From Chitinophagales bacterium (lineage in GTDB: Bacteria > Bacteroidota > Bacteroidia > Chitinophagales > Saprospiraceae), in the NCBI GenBank assembly GCA_017303875.1, contig JAFLBP010000011.1, positions 114,797 to 178,796 of the forward strand: a stretch of 64,000 nt of DNA, read 5' to 3'. A program made the translations under genes and the position numbers. The notes beneath the pieces are model-generated. The model was not told the origin of the DNA, searched no databases, and saw only the letters and a program-made list of their open reading frames with translations. Below, in pieces: positions 51,371 through 63,977 of the stretch (its first letter is position 1; each line of letters begins with the position of its first letter).

Positions 51371-54300
51371 TTAGTTTTGAGTGAGTTTAATTGCTTTTTT
51401 GATCAGACTTACGCCCTTGTCGGTTTGTAAGTGATAGAAGTATACACCTGGCGGCAAGTGCCCGGCATCATATACAAATTCATAAGTTCCGGCTTCCAGG
51501 GTGCGATTTTGAGAAATCTGATCTACGATTTGACCGGTATAGGAACGAACGTCTAAATTTACTTCCCCACTTAGTTGCTCATCTACGGTAACACGCAAGG
51601 TAACCCTTCCGGTAAATGGGTTAGGTATAACCTCCATCGCTGCAACACCCAATCCGGAATTTTGAATTTCAGTATTTTTGTTCTGCTCCTGCTCCGAACG
51701 TTGCTCCGATGGCACAGCCATGAAAGCACTTTCAATACAGGGCGAAATGCCATAAAATGTACCGTGCGGATTATCCGGATGCACACCTATTTCAATAATA
51801 CCAGTTGGGAGTATCTCTATAAAATCCCCGGCAAGCGCATTGCCCATAGCCTCTGCATTTCCCATGCTTAAAGGGATTTGGGGGCAAGGTGGCACTCCTA
51901 ATGTTAATTTATTGCTTCGAGTTACTGTGCCGGCAGGGCCAATAACGCAAGCTGTTAAATCTGGAGCGACCATGGGGTTTTGGACAAACATCGCGTACCC
52001 TGCACTATATGAAGGCGAACTACTCCCGGTATTTAACCTGAACACCTTACCCTTTCCTTCATCCAAAAGTTGTGCAGAAACCTGATAGGCGTTTACCGTG
52101 GCTGGAAGCGGGGTTTGTTGTATGAAATAATCGTTCAGGCATACCCTGCCCGTGTAGTGGCCGTAAGGACTGTTCAGATTGAGTTTGACGTCCTGATTGA
52201 TTGTGGTCTGTCCCAGCGGGTTAAAAAATGTTGGTGGCGCTGCGGTGAATCTCACTGTAATCTCTGTTGGCAACAAAGACGTAAAATAATTATCGAGATG
52301 CGCATCAAAAACAATGTCAAAACAGCCCGTTTCTCCGGTGCAAAGTATCCGTTTTTCCGGCTCAATGCGCAGCTCCGGTTTGGAGGAAACCACGAGATAA
52401 GTTATCGTTTTTAGCGTTTCTTCGCAGCCGGTGCTTTTTTCCTGCACCCGCATGCTTAAGTAAGGCATCTCTTTTGTAGGGCTGAATTTGCCATTAACCG
52501 GCTGATAAAGCCCGCTGGCGGCGCCATTGAAGCTGTTTGGCGCTTGTGCAGCCCAGCTTATTTCGTAAGGCGCTTGTGGCCCGGCACCCGATTTGTATAT
52601 GTTACTTAGGGGCAACCAAAGATTCACCTCCGAGCCGGCGATGGCGGTGCGCACTTCCGGCGCAAAACCTTCGTGTTGCCAGGAAGGCCGAATCTGAACA
52701 TTTACCTGGTCGGTAGCATAGCAACCGGTCAGCGGATTGGTGTAGCGGACAGTATATTGCCAGTTGCCCGGATAACTTGTGACTAATTCATCCAATAACA
52801 AGGGGGAACCGTTAAAACCTGCCGGGATTTTGTGGGCATAATGGTTGGTTTCCCAGGAATAAACACCCTTTACGACGGGCTGCCCCGGCGGATTAAAAAT
52901 GTTTCCGGAAGCCAACAATTCCGTAGGCGTGCGGAAACAGACCACAAATGGATCTTCCGGCAAACTTACCTGTACGTTGTTGAGCACACTGCTGACGAGC
53001 ACATTGGCGCTGGCCGTGCAGTCGGCATAACGGTCTTTGATCGTCAGGGTATACGTAATACTCTGATAGGCGGGTATACCATTGACCACCGGATTGGCAA
53101 TATCTGTTGCACTCAGGTAAGCCAGGTGCGCTGGATCGGCACTTGTCCACTTGAATTCATATTCGCCGGAGCCGCCCAGATTGACCGGATCAGCAGGGCC
53201 AATACGGGCAGTACTATTGGTGCTGCAAGAAGTTACCGTAGCCGGCATACTCAGGTTGAGCGGCCGGCCGATGACCCTTGTGCTGGCGGTTTTGGTACAG
53301 GTACTATTATCGCTTACTGTCACGGAATAGTTTACTTCCTGGCCTGCTGCCGGAGCGGTAAATGTTGGCCACATGCCTTCAAGCGCCGGGGATGACCAAG
53401 TGAATTGAAAGGCATCTACATTACTTTGCTGGCCAGACCCACCCATGATTATATCCGGATAGCCGTCTTCATCTGAGAAACCAGTTTCAGTCCCAGGGCA
53501 ACGATAGTAAACTGGCTTTAGGGTTACCTTAAAATCATTGATATGGAAGTATTCGATTTCACTTATAATATTACCTGCAAAATCCTCTATCTCGATGTCA
53601 ATGCCAATCATTCTTGATTCTTCACCGTCGTCAAAACGATCAAAATAAGGATGTTCGAGATTTACCCTGATTTCATTCGGTTTTGTTCCGGCAATCAGAA
53701 TGTCGGCAGGTAATTCGAAGCCAGGGGCATCCCAGTCAATTTTAGGATCAAATGCCGACCATTTAATGCTTTTGTAGGTAAATTCATTACCCACTTTTTT
53801 CCAGCCTCCGCCACTGATATTGGCAGTAATGATATAATCGCCACAGGAACCGCTGACCTCAAAATCCTCTACATCAAGTTTGGTGGGTTTGATGTAAAAA
53901 GCGCAGGGGTTTTGGGCAAAGCACTGGCAGTCGGTACTGTTGTTATGCGTAACAGTTGCTTTCGCCATAACACAACCCCAAGGTTTTTCTGGTGGGCTTA
54001 CCTGCGACCAAAAGGGCGTCAATAAATCAACTGCCCTGAAAAATTCGTAATTGGAGATAGGAGCAGGGTAGCTGATGTCATCAATTTCTCCCAGGCCGCA
54101 ATCATTCATTTCCAATTGCCAGCGCAGATCGGAATTGTCTTTACAATATTGGCTGTGCGGATAATTCATTTTTACCTCACCATAAAACGGTGTTTTATTG
54201 TAGTTGAGCACCAGCGTGCTCAGGCTGGGATTATCCACAATTTCTAAGCTACATCCATTGGTGCCGCCCGGTGGTGTGCCGCCACTGCCGCCATTGCTGC

Positions 54301-55216
54301 CACATACTTTAATGACTTTAGTCGTTTGCATGGAGCCAAAATCATCACTGACGGTAAGTTTTACCACGAAATCCTTCGGTAGGTTGGAGGGGTTATTAAA
54401 ACTATGCAACACAATACCGCCGCCGTCAAAATTGTCTAAATAGGTTTGTCCGTCTCCAAAATCCCACAAATAGTTCGTGGGGTACTGAAAAGCATTTAGC
54501 GGCGTGATGAGGGGTTTGAACAGGATTTCCGTTCCGGCTTTGTACCGTTCATTATCGCAGTCGGGCTGGCCTACTGTCCAGATGTCTAAATCAGCGCCGG
54601 GGCGAATTTTTACAAGGAGCACATCTTCCAAAGTTTGAGACTGGGCGTCTGTTACCTTTACTTTTACCGAAATCAGACCGGCATTATCTAAAAAACGTGC
54701 GCTGATTTCTTGTGCATAACCGGTAAACACGTGTGATGGCGCCGCACTAATGCAGTCTTCGGTATAAGCCTCGCTTAAATCCCACTCAATGGTATACGGC
54801 GGTGTGCCACCCGTAATATCAGCATTATAAATAGCCTGATGGCAGGCTGGCACGATGGTGGGGCCTTCCAACGTAAGCGACATAAACTGGGGGGAACTGT
54901 CTTCAATTTCTATGATGGCGGTATAGGTGTTTATTGCACCGCAGGCATTGCGGCACTTGAGGGTCACAACATAGGTGCCCGGAAAAGCATAGGTATGCGC
55001 CGGAGCATCGTGTGCGCTATTATATGCCAAAAAAGATCCGTCGCCAAAATCCCAGTTGTATTCAAGACCGGGATCACAGGTTTCAGTAGCAAACTGCACT
55101 GAAAAGCCATCTGTGCTGATGGTGTAACTTAGTTCCGCCATTGGAAGCGGGCAGTTATTCTGCGCATGTAGCAGGGGGAAACCACAGCAAACTAAAAAAA
55201 CAATTAGTAGCCTCAT
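51371..55216 (-). CDS. Large surface protein with PKD domains and T9SS sorting domain
   Basis: This 1281-residue exported protein begins with a signal (LIVFLVCCGFPLLHAQ). At least two PKD-type domains are clear: YNWDFGDGSF (53-62) and YLWDFGDGQTY (249-259), and further beta-sandwich repeats fill the middle. The C-terminus is a T9SS sorting domain: MEVIPNPFTGRVTLRV, LDVRSYTGQIVDQ, then GVYFYHLQTDKGVSLIKK. Such proteins are surface adhesins or structural filaments. It starts a reverse-strand pair with the module protein. I see no promoter box upstream in 55217-55363. Confidence 0.88.
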   Translation of the reverse strand: MRLLIVFLVCCGFPLLHAQNNCPLPMAELSYTISTDGFSVQFATETCDPGLEYNWDFGDGSFLAYNSAHDAPAHTYAFPGTYVVTLKCRNACGAINTYTAIIEIEDSSPQFMSLTLEGPTIVPACHQAIYNADITGGTPPYTIEWDLSEAYTEDCISAAPSHVFTGYAQEISARFLDNAGLISVKVKVTDAQSQTLEDVLLVKIRPGADLDIWTVGQPDCDNERYKAGTEILFKPLITPLNAFQYPTNYLWDFGDGQTYLDNFDGGGIVLHSFNNPSNLPKDFVVKLTVSDDFGSMQTTKVIKVCGSNGGSGGTPPGGTNGCSLEIVDNPSLSTLVLNYNKTPFYGEVKMNYPHSQYCKDNSDLRWQLEMNDCGLGEIDDISYPAPISNYEFFRAVDLLTPFWSQVSPPEKPWGCVMAKATVTHNNSTDCQCFAQNPCAFYIKPTKLDVEDFEVSGSCGDYIITANISGGGWKKVGNEFTYKSIKWSAFDPKIDWDAPGFELPADILIAGTKPNEIRVNLEHPYFDRFDDGEESRMIGIDIEIEDFAGNIISEIEYFHINDFKVTLKPVYYRCPGTETGFSDEDGYPDIIMGGSGQQSNVDAFQFTWSSPALEGMWPTFTAPAAGQEVNYSVTVSDNSTCTKTASTRVIGRPLNLSMPATVTSCSTNSTARIGPADPVNLGGSGEYEFKWTSADPAHLAYLSATDIANPVVNGIPAYQSITYTLTIKDRYADCTASANVLVSSVLNNVQVSLPEDPFVVCFRTPTELLASGNIFNPPGQPVVKGVYSWETNHYAHKIPAGFNGSPLLLDELVTSYPGNWQYTVRYTNPLTGCYATDQVNVQIRPSWQHEGFAPEVRTAIAGSEVNLWLPLSNIYKSGAGPQAPYEISWAAQAPNSFNGAASGLYQPVNGKFSPTKEMPYLSMRVQEKSTGCEETLKTITYLVVSSKPELRIEPEKRILCTGETGCFDIVFDAHLDNYFTSLLPTEITVRFTAAPPTFFNPLGQTTINQDVKLNLNSPYGHYTGRVCLNDYFIQQTPLPATVNAYQVSAQLLDEGKGKVFRLNTGSSSPSYSAGYAMFVQNPMVAPDLTACVIGPAGTVTRSNKLTLGVPPCPQIPLSMGNAEAMGNALAGDFIEILPTGIIEIGVHPDNPHGTFYGISPCIESAFMAVPSEQRSEQEQNKNTEIQNSGLGVAAMEVIPNPFTGRVTLRVTVDEQLSGEVNLDVRSYTGQIVDQISQNRTLEAGTYEFVYDAGHLPPGVYFYHLQTDKGVSLIKKAIKLTQN

Positions 55217-55363
55217 AAGGAAGGTGTTTTGTATAGATGGTCAGGCGAAAAGCCCTCTATTGCGAAAAGAAAAAATGCAGTGTTGTGTTTATTGGTTATC
55301 TGTTTTTTGTCTGAATCTGGAAGACGAGTCAAAAAACTATGATTTCATTCGTTTAAAAATGCT

Positions 55364-55927
55364 TCATTCTAGTAGGATTTCAGTCCTAAGTAGTTTTTTT
55401 TGTTTCAGGTCAAAATCTACAACGGCAATCCACCTGCCTCTGTCATATATTTCGATATGTGTTAAATCAATGACCCGGTAATCATATCTGCCTTTTCTGG
55501 AAAGGTCAGCATATCCTGTTACAACATCCCTGTGATATGGTGTTTCATTTATGATAATATCCTCTGCGTACCCTTCTTTTCCTTTGGGTAACATGGTATA
55601 TACAACATATCTGACTGGGTAGGGTTGACGAAATGTTTCGGCTATTAATACAAAATGTGAACTGTCAATAAACCCAAAATAAGGAATTTTGATCGGGGAT
55701 GAACCTATATTGTTTATTAAAGTATCTAATCTGCCTGTAGCTATATTTTTCAAGATGATTAAATGATACCGACCTTCGAAGCCATCCGAGATAATAGCAA
55801 TATGATTGAATTCGTCATACCGATATTCATAAGTGTTAGGTAATCCTGAAAAATTGGATTGCGAAAAGCTATTGTTTATAAAAAGGCAAAGCAAAAGAGT
55901 AGGAAAAATGAAAATTCTCATATTCAA
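55364..55927 (-). CDS. Exported family-A protein A4, partner of B1
   Basis: This 187-residue exported protein has a signal (IFPTLLLCLFINNSFSQ). It shares the family-A blocks with sequence drift: HIAIISDGFEGRYHLIILKN, GRLDTLINN, FGFIDSSHFVLIAE and THIEIYDRGRWIAVVDFDL. It is the most divergent member. It lies 5 bases downstream of B1 (55933), in one operon, so A4 is probably co-expressed with and acts near B1. An inhibitor or processing-partner role is possible but speculative. Confidence 0.72.
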   Translation of the reverse strand: MNMRIFIFPTLLLCLFINNSFSQSNFSGLPNTYEYRYDEFNHIAIISDGFEGRYHLIILKNIATGRLDTLINNIGSSPIKIPYFGFIDSSHFVLIAETFRQPYPVRYVVYTMLPKGKEGYAEDIIINETPYHRDVVTGYADLSRKGRYDYRVIDLTHIEIYDRGRWIAVVDFDLKQKKLLRTEILLE

Positions 55928-55932
55928 TGTTT

Positions 55933-57432
55933 TTAGTTGAAATTCAATTCTTGGATGGAAGTGTTCTGGTTTTTAAGCCATATTACATAATGCCCTAGTT
56001 TTGTCAGAGGATCTGTTTCATAGAATAATATTGTACCAAATCCGGCAATACTGGTATCCTCATATTCATTTTTAGTGGAAAAAGATTTTCCATAAGAGGG
56101 GTCTAAGTATATCTCGCTGTTGTTGTTGCTTTTATAAGTTATTATTACATGATTTTCAAAATAAGATCTGGGGTCATCATTTGCTTGCCCCGCCACACCA
56201 TCTCTGATAGGATTGCTTGCGGCTAAACTTACGTTATCGAGTGTTATATTCGGCAAAAATATACCTGAACCATTATGTTCTTTGTTATAGAAATAAAATT
56301 TTTGTGTATTATTAAATTGGTAATTTTTTACAAAAATGAATGAGTAAATAGAATTTTTATCAGGCCCAGTATATTCAAATTTGATTTTGGACTCGTAATC
56401 ATTTCCAAAAAATTGTTTGCATTCATTTTTGAGTTGCGTAAAAGTTGCCAAATTAAGTATTCCAATATTACCATTATTAAATTTGTCCTGCCATGTGAGT
56501 GAGGTTCTTTTGCCTCTTGTAATACCATGAATTTTTAACATGTCTTGAAAAAAACTAGCCCATTCATCGCAGTTTGCATCCCTGAAACGAAGAAGTCCAG
56601 GAATATCACGACATACTGCATCATTATTTAATGGGTTGTCTCCTCCCCAATATTTCAAGTTAAATTCTGATTTGTATTTTTTTAAATCTAATGTCCGGAA
56701 TGCGTCGAAAATCTTCATACTGATTATATCTTTATCGCTAGTAATCAAACCGTCAGCAGCTTTGCATGATATGTATATTGAGGATATAAAGAAGCTTGTT
56801 CCTTCAATATCTCCGCTGATTAGCCCTCTTTGGGCTTTATCGTGTGTAACCATCACAAAACAGCTACTCTCGCCGGCGCTGCTCCATTCTATACCTGAGG
56901 GTTCGGGTACTTTTTTAGCTTCCGGGTTGTCAGTCCAGTTCCAGGTTATGATAAAAGACTCGTTGCACATGACCAAACCTTCCGGAAACGCTTCCCGGAA
57001 TGCAGTGGCAGGGTAGGTACATTCATTGTTTTTCAATTTAAGGGCTTTCACTGGCAGTTGGTAAGTCATGCTGCCAATTGTCGCTTCGCCCTTGATAAAA
57101 ATTGAATTAGGGGTACAATCGCCGGTGTTCAGAAAAGTTGCAGATACTTCTGCCTTTGAACCGCTTACATAAACAGCGGGCAGCGGCGACGCGTTGGAAT
57201 TGCCTGTTCCGCGTTTAAAAACAATAACTTTTCCGCTTTTGGCATTTGGGTTAATAGGTGTTGGATCAGATGCAGCGGCAGGATCCGGTTCAGTTTCAAC
57301 CCAATTTTTAAATTGATTTCGGTGCATAATCACCTCATCCACAACAATCGGTTGGGCTACAAGTAAGTTTTGACTTGCAATGACGATTGCGACCAAACGT
57401 AAATAGTAAGTCAGGGTTTTGTACCTATTCAT
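55933..57432 (-). CDS. Exported transglutaminase-like family-B protein B1
   Basis: This 499-residue protein has a signal peptide (LRLVAIVIASQNLLVAQ). The C-terminal half looks like a transglutaminase/cysteine-peptidase core: FRDANCDEWASFFQDMLKIHG with Cys288, ENHVIITY with His428, and YLDPSYG with Asp444, in the order of the Cys-His-Asp triad. The N-terminal half is beta-rich with several Cys. No known protein is recognised. A 2.2-kb copy (B2) lies upstream. The start at 57432 is chosen because an ATG at 57474 overlaps the -7 box. Confidence 0.72.
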   Translation of the reverse strand: MNRYKTLTYYLRLVAIVIASQNLLVAQPIVVDEVIMHRNQFKNWVETEPDPAAASDPTPINPNAKSGKVIVFKRGTGNSNASPLPAVYVSGSKAEVSATFLNTGDCTPNSIFIKGEATIGSMTYQLPVKALKLKNNECTYPATAFREAFPEGLVMCNESFIITWNWTDNPEAKKVPEPSGIEWSSAGESSCFVMVTHDKAQRGLISGDIEGTSFFISSIYISCKAADGLITSDKDIISMKIFDAFRTLDLKKYKSEFNLKYWGGDNPLNNDAVCRDIPGLLRFRDANCDEWASFFQDMLKIHGITRGKRTSLTWQDKFNNGNIGILNLATFTQLKNECKQFFGNDYESKIKFEYTGPDKNSIYSFIFVKNYQFNNTQKFYFYNKEHNGSGIFLPNITLDNVSLAASNPIRDGVAGQANDDPRSYFENHVIITYKSNNNSEIYLDPSYGKSFSTKNEYEDTSIAGFGTILFYETDPLTKLGHYVIWLKNQNTSIQELNFN

Positions 57433-57546
57433 AAGCAAGAAGCATTTTTGGTTCGTGATACAAAAGTATGCCACTTATTATTGCTTGTCAAATTTCCTTG
57501 GGTTGATAAAGTTAACTTTCCGGGTTGATAAAAACAACCTGAGAAA
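56836..57546. repeat. 711-bp near-identical block, copy 1 (B1 5' half and promoter)
   Basis: This block matches 59054-59764 at an offset of exactly 2218 bases. By eye I count about 8 mismatches over 711 bases. It covers the promoter and first 199 codons of B1. Identity falls sharply beyond both ends. Confidence 0.85.
57461..57492 (-). promoter_or_regulatory. Promoter of the B1-A4 operon
   Basis: On the reverse strand TTTG (57492-57489), a 20-base spacer and TACTTTTG (57468-57461) match the phylum consensus. The B1 ATG at 57432 is about 29 bases further on. The box lies over the upstream ATG at 57474. Confidence 0.85.
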
Positions 57547-57586
57547 AAGCGGTTGGTTTTTATTGAAGTCTGGAAGACAAAAAGCG

Positions 57587-58126
57587 CTACTCCCGATTTA
57601 TCTCCGTCCTGATGAGTTTTTTCTGTTCCAAATCAAAATACAATAAAGCCACAGGTTTACCCCGGTCGAGTATTTTGATTTGGGTAGGATTAACTACCTC
57701 ATAATATGCGCTACCTTTTCTACTGTAAGCATTATTGGAATTGCGTTTTATTCTATTATTCAGGATGATTTCTTCTGAAAAATATATTTCAAAGCCTCTC
57801 GAAGACATTTTAATTACGTAATATTCTAGTGGATACGGATGGTAAAGTTTTTCTATGATAATAACATAGTGTAGTGAGTCAATAAATCCGAATTTGGCAA
57901 TCCTATTTGGTATATAACCTCCGCTAAGTGTATTCATAATTGTATCCGCCCTTCTTGATTTTATATTATTAAGCACAACCAAGTGGTAGTTACTATCAAA
58001 GGATTCGGTTACACAAACGCTATAATCATATGTTTCAAATAGATGCTCATGTTGTATGTTTGTTTGTGCTAACAAACCATTTGTCAACATGGAAAGAATG
58101 ATGAATAAAGATTTAGTGTTTTTCAT
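57587..58126 (-). CDS. Exported family-A protein A5, partner of B2
   Basis: This 179-residue protein has a signal (LFIILSMLTNGLLAQ). It shows family-A blocks VTESFDSNYHLVVLNNIK, SRRADTI, FGFIDSLHYVIIIE and TQIKILDRGKPVALLYFDL. Its 3' block is close in DNA to A1-A3, unlike A4. It lies 8 bases downstream of B2, the same layout as B1-A4, and completes the second unit of the tandem duplication. Confidence 0.73.
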   Translation of the reverse strand: MKNTKSLFIILSMLTNGLLAQTNIQHEHLFETYDYSVCVTESFDSNYHLVVLNNIKSRRADTIMNTLSGGYIPNRIAKFGFIDSLHYVIIIEKLYHPYPLEYYVIKMSSRGFEIYFSEEIILNNRIKRNSNNAYSRKGSAYYEVVNPTQIKILDRGKPVALLYFDLEQKKLIRTEINRE

Positions 58127-58134
58127 TTTTCAAT

Positions 58135-59650
58135 CTATGGTCTTATGTCAACAAAAAAATTTAATTGCGAAGCAATAGTATTTTGCTCACTTAGCCAAAG
58201 GATTTTGATCTCTTGGCCAACAGCTGTTTCTTTATATTTTAATATCGTGCCAAATCCAGCTATACTTGCATCTTCATACAAGTTTTTGCTTGAGAATAAA
58301 GTTCCTGGCTGGGGTGTGCCATAGGAGGGATCCAAATAGATTTTACCATTTTTACTATTATAGGCCATAATTAAGTGATTTTCAAAGTAAGACCTCGGAT
58401 CATCATTCCCTTGGCCTTTTTCACCATCCCGAGAAGGATTGCTTGCAGGTAATATTTTTCCTCCAACATCTTTCTGTGAAAGAAAGGGGCCAATATTATT
58501 ATGTTCAATATTATAAAAAATAAAATTTGTTTGCGTTGTCGAATTGATGATTTCTTACAAAAAAATATGCCACAACGTCGGTTGTATTGCCCTGAGGGTG
58601 TTCAAAGGTAATTTTGTTATAATTACTACCAAAAAATTGTTGACAGTCGCTTTCAAGTTGAGCACATGTAATAGGATTTAGAATTCCAATATTGCCGAGC
58701 TTTTCTTGCCAGGTTAGGGTGGTGCGTTCTCCTTTGCGAATACCGTGTATCTTTAACATATCCTGTAAAAATCCTGCCCATTCATCACAGTTAGCATCCC
58801 GGTATCGAAGCAAGCCGGGTATATCTCGACATACTTCATCGTTATTTAGTGGGTTGTCTCCACCCCAATACTTTAAATTTAGCTGCGATTGGTATTTTTT
58901 CATCGCCCTTGTACGGAAGGCGTCAAAGATTTTCATAGTGACTTCATCCTCATCTGCTGTAATAAGACCGTCAGCAGCTTTACATGAAATATAAATGGAC
59001 GAAAGGAAAAGTGTGGTGCCTTCAGCATCCCCGCCTATAAGTCCTCTTACAGATTTATCGTGTGTAACCATCACAAAACAGCTACTCTCGCCGGCGCTGC
59101 TCCATTCTATACCTGAGGGTTCGGGTACTTTTTTAGCTTCCGGGTTGCCAGTCCAGTTCCAGGTTATGATAAAAGACTCGTTGCACATGACCAAGCCTTC
59201 AGGAAACGCTTCCCGGAATGCAGTGGCAGGGTAGGTACATTCATTGTTTTTCAACTTAAGGGCTTTCACTGGCAGGTGGTAAGTCACGCTGCCAATTGTC
59301 GCTTCGCCCTTGATAAAAATTGATTTAGGGATACAATCGCCGGTGTTCAGAAAAGTTGCAGATACTTCTGCCTTTGAACCGCTTACATAAACAGCGGGCA
59401 GCGGCGACGCGTTGGAATTGCCTGTTCCGCGTTTAAAAACAATAACTTTTCCGCTTTTGGCATTTGGGTTAATAGGTGTTGGATCAGATGCAGCGGCAGG
59501 ATCCGGTTCAGTTTCAACCCAATTTTTAAATTGATTTCGGTGCATAATCACCTCATCCACAACAATCGGTTGGGCTACAAGTAAGTTTTGACTTGCAATG
59601 ACGATTGCGACCAAACGTAAATAGTAAGTCAGGGTTTTGTACCTATTCAT
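58135..59650 (-). pseudogene. Exported transglutaminase-like family-B protein B2, frameshifted
   Basis: B2 is the paralogue of B1, near identical over the first 199 codons. It keeps the Cys block (RDANCDEWAGFLQDMLKIHG). At a six-A run (58515-58520 on the plus strand) the frame shifts and stops at 58511-58513, giving 379 residues. Removing one base restores KFYFYNIEHNNIGPFLSQ and then ENHLIMAY (His) and YLDPSYG (Asp), ending at 58135. The lost 3' part holds two of the three triad residues, so the truncated protein should be inactive. A homopolymer sequencing error, phase variation or decay are all possible. Confidence 0.75.
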
Positions 59651-59764
59651 AAGCAAGAAGCATTTTTGGTTCGTGATACAAAAGTATGCCACTTATTATT
59701 GCTTGTCAAATTTCCTTGGGTTGATAAAGTTAACTTTCCGGGTTGATAAAAACAACCTGAGAAA
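59054..59764. repeat. 711-bp near-identical block, copy 2 (B2 5' half and promoter)
   Basis: Copy of 56836-57546, covering the B2 promoter and 5' half. The sharp edges inside B suggest gene conversion or a recent recombination, rather than simple drift after duplication. Confidence 0.85.
59679..59710 (-). promoter_or_regulatory. Promoter of the B2-A5 operon
   Basis: Identical to the B1 promoter: reverse-strand TTTG (59710-59707), a 20-base spacer and TACTTTTG (59686-59679). It drives B2 at 59650 and lies back to back with the small XRE gene. Confidence 0.85.
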
Positions 59765-59844
59765 GCTTATCGTTTGGCTTGCTTATTTCGGTATAAATTC
59801 GTTTCTTTGCATTCCATGAATTCTTAACACCCACAAATCATTTT

Positions 59845-60075
59845 ATGCAAATTGTATGTTATGGTGAGTTTATTCGCCGCGTCCGTATGTTCCATGGGTT
59901 ATCGCAAAAAGAGTTGGCTATGCGATGCCGTTTGAAGCCTCAGTACCTTAGCGCTATTGAGTGCGGGAAAAAACAGGTTTCTGCCTCCATGATTGAACGT
60001 ATTGCAGCTGGTTTGGATCTAAGTCCGGATCAACTGTTGTTACAGGGGCAATCGCTGAATATTGTCCTGGCTTAA
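59845..60075 (+). CDS. XRE-family small DNA-binding protein
   Basis: This 76-residue protein is a bare helix-turn-helix domain: RRVRMFHGLSQKELAMRCRL, then KPQYLSAIECGKKQVSASMI and a final helix. No toxin or partner adjoins it on the same strand. It is divergent from the B2 promoter (about 135 bases), so it is the natural candidate to regulate B2-A5. A promoter-like TTTCTTTG (59802-59809) precedes it, and a terminator follows. Confidence 0.9.
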   Translation: MQIVCYGEFIRRVRMFHGLSQKELAMRCRLKPQYLSAIECGKKQVSASMIERIAAGLDLSPDQLLLQGQSLNIVLA

Positions 60076-60100
60076 AAAATCACACCCCCAAAAAACAAAA

Positions 60101-60126
60101 GGCTCCCCGAAGACGGGAGCCTTTTT
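60101..60126 (+). terminator. Rho-independent terminator of the XRE gene
   Basis: A perfect 7-bp GC-rich stem (60101-60107 with 60115-60121) extended by A-T pairs, followed by five T residues. Confidence 0.88.
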
Positions 60127-60268
60127 CGCGTAATCATTAATGCTTACGACAGAAGTATAAAACTCATGAGATTATAAAGGAATGCATACTTACTTGCCAT
60201 AACCGTGCCAAACTTGTTTTTGGACAAACTTTTTTTAAAATATTTTTTCGGGGCCAGGCGGGATTTCT

Positions 60269-60397
60269 CACAGATGTTACACGAAAGGGTTTCACACAGA
60301 TGGGCACAGATCATTCACACAGATGTCACAGAATTCTGTGTTTTCTGTGGGCCGATCTGTGCCGATCTGTGCGAAACCCTTCCGTGTAACATCTGTG
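60269..60397. repeat. 129-base imperfect inverted repeat with CACAGAT words
   Basis: Outer arms of 25 bases (60269-60293 and 60373-60397) pair with one mismatch. Inside lie a 14-base palindrome CACAGAATTCTGTG (60327-60340) and further CACAGAT/ATCTGTG words. The 60076-60495 region holds no gene other than this and the terminator. Related words occur at 45137-45200. Confidence 0.8.
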
Positions 60398-60495
60398 CGC
60401 AACAAACACCCGCAAAAAGCGCGAATTGGTCGGTTTTTTCGGTCATTTACCCGCTTCTTCGTAATTATGCACTTCGTTTTAACCAATTCCTTTGT

Positions 60496-63813
<3,318 letters not shown>

Positions 63814-63818
63814 TTGGT

Positions 63819-63870
63819 GAATGCGGAGTTCGGAATGCGGAATGCGGAATGAATGCTGAATTTTGAATGT
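63819..63870. repeat. Short GCGGAAT tandem repeats
   Basis: Three or four imperfect copies of GCGGAAT/GCGGAGT and GAATG words follow the amidohydrolase stop. No gene is seen after 63813. Confidence 0.6.
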
Positions 63871-63923
63871 TTAGGGAGTGTAAAGTATTTTGTGTAAACT
63901 GATTTTCACTGGAGATTTGAAGT

Positions 63924-63977
63924 TTCCGCAGGGTTCCATTTTTGGGGGCATGCCCCCAAAAATGGAACCCTGCGGAA
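63924..63977. repeat. Perfect 54-bp palindrome
   Basis: Two 27-base arms meet with no loop at 63950/63951. The centre is GGGGGCATGCCCCC and the outer arms contain CCGCAGGGTTCCA and its complement. It lies about 110 bases after the amidohydrolase gene. It could be a terminator, a mobile hairpin, or an assembly artefact at a window edge. Confidence 0.85.

Noticed and set aside
57433..57474. Upstream ATG (57474) as start of B1, and the matching one of B2 (59692)
   Set aside because: The -7 box lies over these codons, so the mRNA would begin after them. The ATG at 57432/59650 starts a clean signal peptide.
60205..60495. N-terminal extension of the amidohydrolase to 60205
   Set aside because: The added frame translates the inverted repeat and has no homology-like sequence. 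The ATG at 60496 starts a signal peptide.
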